Shown: positions 55,871 through 64,000 of the stretch, piece by piece
Numbering within the stretch: the stretch's first letter is position 1
Layout of the letters: each line of letters opens with the position of its first letter
Source of the DNA: Usnea hakonensis
Taxonomy: Eukaryota; Ascomycota; Lecanoromycetes; Lecanorales; Parmeliaceae
DNA: 64,000 bases
Assembly: GCA_013423325.1 (NCBI GenBank)
Contig: BLJB01000180.1
Span: 124,001 to 188,000, forward strand
Reading direction: 5' to 3'
Translations under genes and position numbers: made by a program
Notes under the pieces: generated by a model
The model's input: the letters and a program-made list of their open reading frames with translations, nothing else
What the model was told of the DNA's origin: nothing
The model's database searches: none

Positions 55871-56573
55871 CTAGTTCTGTAGGCCACGGATTATCTCCGA
55901 CCTCCAGGGTCCTCGCGGATCCCAACACCAATCTGGGTTCTCAATTTGTTCGCGTCTCTGCTCAAGAAGCTCTCCGAGAAGATCTTTCAACATGAAGAAC
56001 AGCACATCCCTCTTCCCAATATCCACATAATAATTCAATCCATCCTTTGGAAAGTCTGAGATCTTGAGAATGAACACATCACCACACACCACATTGCCAA
56101 TCATAGAGTTAGGAATTCCGACCTTGCTGAGCGTATAGAACAGGTGCAGCCCAGAAGGTGCGCGTCCGATTTTGAATGGGAACCCTTTACTATTGTTGAA
56201 ACGACGAGGAATCCCCACAACGGATCGAAAGTCCCAACTTTTTTGATCCCAGTGACCGCTACGGAGAGTGTTGGGCAAGAATCTAATGTTGGGTTCGCAG
56301 GCGGATATGGTAGAGTGATAGACTGTGGAAGCGGCTCTGGCCCTTAAGAAATTCTCTTTTTGCTCCGGGTCGGTTGGCATCGTGGAATCTCTAATAGGAG
56401 TCTCGATAAGTGGTAGGGTTGCGATGTGGGGTCGACTTCCATTTGCTGGGACGACAAGGACTTCGACGGACTCGGCGTGAGTCTCTGATTCGCCTGTTCT
56501 GAAGACTGAGAGAATCAGTAGGTATTGTGTAGAAAGTAGTGGGAGAATACTTACAGTGGTCCTGCCAAGGCAT
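55871..56573 (-). CDS. Uncharacterised family protein, copy C
   Basis: Two exons: 56555-56573 (19 nt, MPWQDH plus one base), a 49-nt intron, and 55871-56505, giving 217 residues. Blocks parallel copy B: VEVLVVPANGSRPHIATLPL, AASTVYHSTISACEPNIRFL, NTLRSGHWDQKSWDFRSVVG, LHLFYTLSKVG, CGDVFILKISDFPKDGLNYY, VDIGKRDVLFFMLKDLLGEL. A 20-residue insert (RRFNNSKGFPFKIGRAPSG) precedes the HLFYTL block. The match in protein order, tiny first exon and intron size to copy B shows tandem duplication. Function is unknown. Confidence 0.75.
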
Positions 56574-57286
56574 GGTTGGTATTTTTGATGGTGATGGTGT
56601 TCGATAGGAAGGAGGGATAAAGATGAGAACCCAAGGACGATATTTCATGTGAAGCAATTTAAAATAACGAAAGTGTGGATGTTTACAGTCTGAGTGAAAT
56701 GTATTAAGCTCCGAGCGCCTGATGGAGCCGGAGGGAGCTTCGTAAGCGTTTGCCTGTCCAGTACATAATACAATAACTCAATAAATGGAGAGCCTGTAAT
56801 TTAGTGTTAAGAAAAGTGTTATGAAACGTGTTATAGAAGCTGAGCTGTAACACATATTGGAATGCCAAGGATTCCATGACACCATTCGCCAGACGTATTG
56901 TTCTAATAATATTAGGGACAGTATTATCATGAAACCTTGCAGACCATGCACGAAACATTAGTGACAGTGATATTATGAATAAGTACAAAAGATGAGCATG
57001 ATTGTATCGCATAAGTGTCCGAGTCCAACAGCAAAGAGAGTGTAATCTATCCAGAGCGACCGACTCGCGGCGTCTCATGAATTTGTCAAGTGAAATCCAA
57101 AACCTCTTCACCATATTGCATGTAAACCTACTATCCCATCAAATTGACAAAGAAAATGGACCGAAAGAGTGTGTTGGTAATGTGTTGGTAACGAAAGTCG
57201 TGAGAGTACCCAAAAGAGCGTTGCGACGGTCGTCGTCGTCAAAAAGGCAGAGTCATAGCAGACGACTCCTATTGTCATCTTTCCCC
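56574..57286. other. Intergenic DNA
   Basis: About 710 bases, AT-rich in 56,750-56,980. A 136-codon minus-strand frame (56,704-57,114) lacks any domain. No gene is supported. Confidence 0.4.
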
Positions 57287-57676
57287 CTAATGTGGGGTGT
57301 TTGTTTCTCCACCCCTCATTGCGCTACCCCACGAACCATGGGTATGAATAGAGACCATGTTCTCACAGCTGGACGTAACACTATTCTCTAAGTTGGCCTT
57401 CGTTTGCATCATTTCGACCATGCCAGTCTGACAATTGGTGTCGTTGAAGAGCCTAACATTGTAGAAGGGCTGCATGTATTCTGTAACCCATTTGATGTTG
57501 ATATAGGCATTTGACTGTTCGGGCTGGTAAATCATACATTCTCCTTCCGGAAGCACGATCTCCTTGCCAATAGGACTCCCCTCACAGGCGGAATCCCGGT
57601 GGTCGTAAGCGGTGAGGCTCGTGAAGGCAAAGGTGCTGGCACATAGGCTTGCCAGGATGAGAGCGTAAGAGTGCAT
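57287..57676 (-). CDS. Small secreted cysteine-containing protein
   Basis: Single-exon frame of 129 residues. The N-terminus MHSYALILASLCASTFAFTS is a clear signal peptide. The mature part has four cysteines (in DSACEG, GECMI, TNCQTG, SSCENM), enough for two disulphides, and no membrane segment. The size and layout are those of small secreted proteins, which include effector candidates in plant-associated fungi, but no known motif is present. The composition is mixed, not low complexity, which supports it as a real gene. Confidence 0.7.
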   Translation of the reverse strand: MHSYALILASLCASTFAFTSLTAYDHRDSACEGSPIGKEIVLPEGECMIYQPEQSNAYINIKWVTEYMQPFYNVRLFNDTNCQTGMVEMMQTKANLENSVTSSCENMVSIHTHGSWGSAMRGGETNTPH

Positions 57677-60600
57677 AGTGAATTATGGCTTGTCAAAAGG
57701 TTGTTATGAGGATGTGGCTCTGTGAAAGGATTGTAGTATGCTCGTATCCTGTTTTTACGTTGCTGAAGTTCACAAACAGTTGAAGAGAGCTTCGGGGAGA
57801 AGGACCTTGGCTATCGTTGAGTGAAGTGTCTTCGGGAAGTCTTAGGTAACGTCTTCGACGATCCTTGTTGCGAGTATCCGACCAGGGATATAATGGAGAG
57901 TAAGAAAGCGGGTTTTTTTGTTTTACGATAATGAAGGAAGGAAGATGGTCTTATATAGGGAGACAGCTGCTCTGTTGAAACGCAGAGAAGCTGAGACATA
58001 CTCGAAACTTGATAGAATGAGGTACATTCTGAGTATTTGCTTCAGCTGTTGTTTCGGTTCGATTGTGTTTTCAGATAGGGGATTGGTGTGTAATGGTGCG
58101 AGAAAAATACTGTTCTATGTTTTCCGGGGGGGGTGGCATCCAGGAAGCCCTACTGGCCGCGAGCGAACATTTCGTCTAATTTTAGCCCGAGACCGAAAGA
58201 TGAAATACATCTACATTCACTACGACTTTGCCTACCTATACTTCAAGATGTCCCTCAAAACTCCCAAACATGGCAAGAATAATAACGTTAGCCACGCATT
58301 TACCGATGGTGCGGTTCGTGGACATGGAATATCAAAGTACTGTATCTGAATAGTACCACACTGTAGATCATGATGTACTCCAGCTTTAGTGATGACAACG
58401 CTAGCCTCAGCAGAATTCTAGGCCTAAGTATGAGGAAGGATACAGTTCTTTACGAAGATTTCCTAAAATACCTAGCCTGAACAGTAACGACAAATGTTTC
58501 TCGTATGCTATGTACACCTTCATCCGATCTTCTGCCGCATAGCACCCCACTCATACCTCTCCTCTCCATCCATCTTGCCCCCCTTCTCCCGCTTGCCTAG
58601 CTATACTTCCAAGTGTCCCCCAACATTTCCAAACATAGAAAGAGTAATCACATCGAAAGTGTCCCCGCATTTGAGCCACCAACGTCACATTTAGTGCAAC
58701 AACAGCGCACAAGCAATCAGGCGCTCAAAATCTTAGCTCCTGCAAGCTGCCTCTTCTCCCACCTAGTCTTCCAAAAATATATTCTGCTGCTACTTTGGCG
58801 TCCTACCCGACCATGTTCAAAGTCTATCGCCGTCCTGTACTCATCGACAGTGCTACTCACGGAAACGAAAAACTCATCGTATCTTGACAGCAGAGCAGAG
58901 CAAAGCATGACTCAAGGCTTAAAGATCAAGCAAGGACGCCATCACAGCTGACCACAAATCCTATCCCCCACTATGATGCCAGCACAGCAACGATGATCTT
59001 AGTCAACGCTACGTTCTTGTACAACCAACCCCGCCATCGACTCTCCATCTCCTCCTCCCCGCAATCCCATCACAGCCAATCCAGCCCCTCTTACTCCAAA
59101 CCAAACGATAGGCCACCATCAGCAGCTCACCCATTCCCACCTACAAAGCAGGATATATCTACAACGCCAAGCTTCAGCACTACCACATACCTCATGCACC
59201 ACGCAAGACGAATCTTCCGTTGCTCAGATTTCAAGTAAGTAAAGTAAGGTAAGGCAAGGAAAAAATGACTCGCATGACCCTTATGACCTGCATCTAACCC
59301 GCATCCCATGCCAAAGCTAGGCTAAGCTGAGCTAGCTATCTCCGCGATCTACATTACACTTGGGCTGCGTAGAAACGCTAGAAAGAAGAAAGGACAGCTG
59401 TCGGTCACCGCTTTTCTCCAGCGTCTTGCCGCTACTTATCACGCTTCAACGAATCGCATAAAATATCTACACATTGTTGTTCTTTAGCATCGTTCATTCA
59501 TTTATAACCCCCCAGTGTCTCGCGCAGCAACATTCTTTTCAGGGTTTAGGCACAGGTTCTAACTAAGTGCGGAGAAGAGCAGAGCATATGACCAGCAGAT
59601 ATTTTTGTTCATTATTATTTCTTTAGGCTTGCGGCTGACAGCACATGAGTATTTTCCTTAGTCCAAACGGCTACGGAATGGGGTAGAGCGAAGGTTTCTA
59701 CGAATGATAATGTAAGTCTATGGTCTTAGGAGGAGTGTACAGTCAGCGACATGTACACCGCTAACAGCAATTACATATGCTGCCTAATAGGGCAAGATGT
59801 CATCCAAAGTACTGCCAAGATTATTGACGGGTTGCACGTAATTTTTGGGATCCGGGGTGATGGCGTGCTTTGAGATTACATATTGGGCACTTGGCCGATC
59901 GCCACGGTCTGTAAGATGCCAGAGGGGATGACACGAACATTCAGTCAGACACACGGTGTACAATTCGCATCATGTCCTACTTTAAGCAACGACATCTTTT
60001 ACCTCCATCGTTGAGCATGGCGGGTCAATGACGCTCTCCTTTTGTGGGTGACAGCTTTCTATCCGTAAGAGGCTGTCGTTCAAGCTCACTTTAGGTAGGT
60101 ACTTAAGATGTAGGTAGGTCGGGCCCACCCACATGTCAACTGCCGGGATGCGCAAAGCTCCCGAGTTACCCGGGCCCAGCCCCGAGCTGATTCTCCGGGA
60201 CTTGGGTACAACTTGATCTAGTAAAGAAGTGAATCTTCAGGGTCAGGACCCCTATGCCAATGATGATTCCTTTAGTGAAGTACTTCACATCTCCGCTTGT
60301 ATACGTCTGCTAAAGTATAGGATCTCTATAAGCATTGAGGTCATCAGTCCGTAATATCCTACGATTTCTATCCTTCGGAGCTGACTTTTCGCAAAATGGT
60401 CATACCTAGCGGTTGCCTTACTTGGTATGGTACGAGTATCCAGGGTTTGACATGGTGATGCTTCCTGCCACACCGTCGGGTGCTCAGGCCTATCAACTCA
60501 ATATTCCTTTATCGCGCCACTATTCTGGGGCGGGGGTTTCCATTTGTCGATCTCCCAACTCTGGAATAAACATCCTGAAGCTTGCTTGTGTAATTTCTCA

Positions 60601-61316
60601 AGGGGCCGTCAATGTTTCATAAAAAGCCTTCATACGCACATTTAGCGTCCTTCCGAGAAACAACGGAATGGTCGTGGTGTGCGAGAATCAGGATGACATC
60701 TCAGCCACAAGCTCCATTCATCCATTGAGAATAATTTGGTTCGATTATGAGATTCGCTAACAGACATTCCCACTGCTGGGGACGATCCCAGTGCGAGACG
60801 GTCTAATCCATGTGGTATAGCCCATTGCATCTTGTGTGAGTAGGTGGGTGGGTGGTGGTGTATGTGAGAGATCCACAAGTCCCAAACCGAACCGGAGACG
60901 GAAGCTCCTATTCAAGTGGCTCACTACGGTGAAGCGGTCTTAGCCATCGCAACCAATCATAGAGGACTCAATTTCCGCTGTGATCCTTACGACTGCCATG
61001 AAAACACATGATTGCCGTCTTGAGTGGCAAACACTCCACACTTAGGATGTTAGCGCACACCATTTTCAACAGCACCCTTCCTTTGAGAAATGATGTGTGG
61101 ATCACCTGGCATCTGCAACCCCTCTTCACCGATACTTTGATTAAAGGAATGCGGACAATGATATTAGAGGAATCACTTAGCATCAAAAGGTCGATATATA
61201 AAGGTCACAGGTTTCTTCGACCTGAGATGTTCCATACCCCCTCTCTGCCCCTTACCCAGGAATATCAGCAAGACTTCGATCCAGGTTTTTACCTTTTCAG
61301 AGCAACATAAATCAAG
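57677..61316. other. Long gene-free stretch, about 3.6 kb
   Basis: I find no supported gene. Short frames (for example 57,918-58,349 and 58,613-58,951 on plus) lack domains. Two similar segments containing CTATACTTC(A/C)A(A/G)(G/T)TGTCCC appear near 58,237 and 58,602, each followed by a sentence-like match (ACA..CATGGCAAGAATAA / AACATAGAAAGAGTAATC), which hints at a decayed local duplication. An AAGTAAGTAAAG simple repeat lies near 59,233. The last part is the GH5 promoter. Confidence 0.45.
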
Positions 61317-62512
61317 ATGAAGATCTTCCACCCAATCTCTATGTCTCTGCTTGCTGCAAGCACTCTTATTTCCCAAACTCTGTCGATGCCTTACCGCAAT
61401 GGCAACCCTAGCACTCACCTGCCAAAACGAGGGTCGAGAGTTGCTTACGCCGGCGTCAACATTGCTGGATGCGACTTTGGCATTGATACTAGTGTTAGTA
61501 AAGTCCACCTAACGCTGGATGTAAGTTGGTGCTAAACATGGCCAGGGTAATTCCGCAAGCCCTACATGCCCAAGCTCAGTAGGGCCTACGCAGATGCAGC
61601 ACTTTGCAACGAACGACCACCTCAACCTCTTTCGCATTCCCGTCGGATGGCAGTACCTTGTCAATAACGATCTCGGAGGTTCGCTATACGAAAGCTTCTT
61701 CAGCACCTACGACCAAATCATGCAAGCATGTCTCGCAACGGGCGCCCTCTGTATCCTCGACGTGCACAACTACGCCCGCTGGAATGGGGGTATCATTGGC
61801 CAGGGCAACGGACCAACGAACGCCCAGTATACCAGCCTCTGGGCTCAGCTTGCTCAGAAGTACGCCTCGCAAAGTAACGTCATCTTCGGCTTGATGAACG
61901 AGCCGCACGATCTTACCATGACCACCTGGGCCACTACCCTACAGCAAGCCGTCAATGCCATTCGCGAGAACGGTGCCACGACCCAGATGATCCTCCTCTC
62001 TGGCACAAATTACGATGCAGTTGGTGGCTTCCAAACCAATTCTGCCCCAGCTTTGTCCACGATTCAGGACCACGACGGCTCTACCGACAAATTAATCTAC
62101 GAGGCGCATCAGTATCTTGACAATGAGGGCGGCACGACGGCCCAATGTGTTACTAATGGCGTGAACGACACACTCGAGCCACTGACCTCCTATCTGCGCA
62201 GCGCCGGCCGTAAGGCCATGCTCACTGAGACTGGCGGTGGCAACACAGCGAGTTGTGTCACGGATGTCTGTGAGGAGCTCAGCTACTTGAATTCGAATTC
62301 CGATGTCTGGCTGGGATGGGTTGGTTGGGCTGCTGGTATGAGAGCCTCACCTTTCTTCTCCTTGATCCACTCTTCTGTATGCGATTACTCACCCCATTTG
62401 CCATTTAGGAAGCTTTGATAGCACCTACGTCCTCACCGAATCGCCGAACGGCAACCAGGATACCTCCCTCGTCGCATCTTGCATTGCAGGCATGTTTGAA
62501 AACCCTTCTTGA
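61317..62512 (+). CDS. Secreted GH5 endo-beta-1,4-glucanase
   Basis: Cuts cellulose and related beta-glucans outside the cell. Three exons, 61317-61493, 61546-62335 and 62409-62512, with 52-nt and 73-nt introns, give 356 residues. A signal peptide (ISMSLLAASTLISQTLS) is followed by a short propeptide ending in Lys37-Arg38, a likely Kex2 site. The catalytic domain opens YAGVNIAGCDFG and continues QHFATNDHLNLFRIPVGWQY. The acid/base Glu178 is in GLMNEPHD, the nucleophile Glu287 in MLTETGGG. It ends ESPNGNQDTSLVASCIAGMF. No carbohydrate-binding module is present. For intron 1 the GTTAGT donor at 61494 gives an uninterrupted join to GNSASPTCPSSVGPTQ. Confidence 0.95.
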
Positions 62513-64000
62513 ACAAGCGGTGAGGTCGCACGAGGCTATCCAGGCACCTGTTGCTCAGATTGGTGGCTTTTGCTCGTCAAGACGATGACAGAGGTTTTTT
62601 CAATTTTCTTGGCCATCTTGTGACATCACGGCCGGCGCGATCTCCGTGCAGGCTTCTAAAAGCAGATGAGAATGGTACTGGATGGAGTCATGCGGGTTGA
62701 AGGAATGGTTTGGGAGGCTAATTTGTGACTATCATCATATCGTAAAGTTATTATTAAGCATCGACATTTTCAGCTTGATGGATCCCAAAATCTCCGAAAT
62801 AGCAACGTGATAAATTGTAGAAAAGGACTCCAAAAACCGGGATGGTAGCTTTCTACTTTACCTTCTAGAAATTCCAGGCATTCAAGAAAGCAAACAAACC
62901 CAGATTCGCCCGCACGCTAAATTCTCACACACCCCAAAAGTTCTACATATACTTCAGGTACCTGCCCCCATGCACCAATCACACCCCGTACCATTTCCCC
63001 GCACCCGATCCAACCTATCACCCCCCCTGACACCGACCCGGAAATGCGGGGTAGCACCACTCAGCCACGCACATGCCCTTCATGAAGTCTTTGATTGTAA
63101 AGTAATCGACCATATTAGCTCCGCCCACGCGACGCGACGGCTGTGAATGGGCGGACGAATGGACGCAGTGTGGCAGTGAGCGGGGGCGTGCTACGGCCGT
63201 TTTGTTTGTGTGACTCCGCTTTCTTAATTTTTTCTTGACTGGCGGTGTACGAGTAAGGGCCGGATGGAGCCGGATGTACTTTGTTTGTTGGCTTGGGTTG
63301 ACTTGATTGCTGACTGGGCTGATGGGGTTGATGGGGGGGTTGGGGGTTGGGTGAGTAAGTAAGTACTTGGTTTTGTGGTGGAGTGGGGTGGAGGGGGGAA
63401 AGGCTGATGAGATGAGATTCGCTGTGTATGGTAAGGTGGGGGAGGGGGGGTGTGATTGGTGGAGGAAAGGATCTTGGTCTTAGAGATATATTTTCCTTAA
63501 AAGATAAAGCTTGGAAACTTGAGCCTCAGTATTTCAATATTCCTCATCGGAGAAACGTCTCTGCTTTTGCCAACTGCGCCGTCGTTGTTGGTGCATCGGG
63601 GAAAGTATTATTAAGTAAGTTAAGACACGACTGGAAGGGAAAGAATAATTACGTAACTCTCTTTCTTTCTCATAGAATTATCATCTATCTATCCTACAGC
63701 CTATCATCCACGGTTCCTGACATCTCCATGCTCACGCTACAACATAGATTTTGGAACACAGAGAATTGCGAAACGAAACCAACCTACCATCCATCCCCAA
63801 ACCTATTCCAACTTCCCCCGCGAAGGAGCCCATATCCCACCCTCTACCCCCTCTCTCTTCCCTTCCCCTCCTCTCACCACCCTCCCAAACCCTCCTTCAC
63901 CCGTCCAAGAGAAAACGAAGCTATAAACACGCTCCACGATCCACAAAAACGCCAAAGTGTCTAACACGACATACACCAATCCATCGCCCACTCCAATCAC
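62513..64000. other. Intergenic DNA to the window end
   Basis: About 1.5 kb with no convincing gene. G-rich on plus at 63,290-63,460 and C-rich at 63,790-63,910, so the latter may be the edge of a gene that continues beyond the window. This cannot be decided from what is visible. Confidence 0.4.

Overview
This window is nuclear DNA from a filamentous ascomycete (Pezizomycotina). The evidence is the short introns (mostly 44-110 nt, with CTAAC/CTGAC-type branch sites and GT-AG ends), and families typical of moulds: Zn2Cys6 regulator, Pth11/rhodopsin-type membrane protein, tannase-like esterase, GH5 cellulase, DUF6594, DUF7580 and UPF0643. A leotiomycete is my guess from remembered protein resemblance only. 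There is no operon, CRISPR array or prokaryotic feature. All multi-exon models below were built by hand from splice signals and reading phase.

Layout. 0.8-22.3 kb is mostly conserved chromosome: splicing factor Clf1, a small tetraspan protein, a membrane-anchored pepsin-like protein without visible catalytic motifs, an OCH1-like GT32 gene with an in-frame stop, a microbial-type PARG domain protein, an NmrA-like oxidoreductase, a C2H2 factor divergent from a small unknown gene, S-adenosylhomocysteine hydrolase, eIF3h, a decayed SDR pseudogene, tRNA methyltransferase Trm11 with a coiled-coil tail, and a HIT protein. 22.3-34.2 kb looks like an accessory region: gene-poor, with a retropepsin-domain gene, a DUF6594 gene, a 36-nt minisatellite, inverted repeats, a tRNA-like element, a DUF7580 gene and the broken end of a second DUF7580 copy. 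34.2-52.1 kb is denser again: rhodopsin-type seven-TM protein (with a GC-AG intron), tannase/feruloyl esterase, omega-type GST, an unknown basic protein, UPF0643, a Zn2Cys6 regulator, tyrosyl-tRNA synthetase and Prp31 head to head, and a small frame-broken gene. 53.2-56.6 kb holds three related genes of an uncharacterised family in tandem, followed by a small secreted protein, about 3.6 kb without a convincing gene, and a secreted GH5 endoglucanase.

How the genes relate. The housekeeping genes are ordinary neighbours: Clf1 and Prp31 both serve the spliceosome, Trm11, TyrRS and eIF3h serve translation, but nothing suggests co-regulation beyond short shared promoters. The tannase, GST and GH5 genes fit a plant-associated or saprotrophic life. 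The points most worth a second look are the three-gene family, the host-gene retropepsin domain, a within-gene switch of coding-strand bias from C-rich to G-rich seen in several genes, and recurrent one-base frame problems in otherwise well-preserved genes, including one that should be essential.
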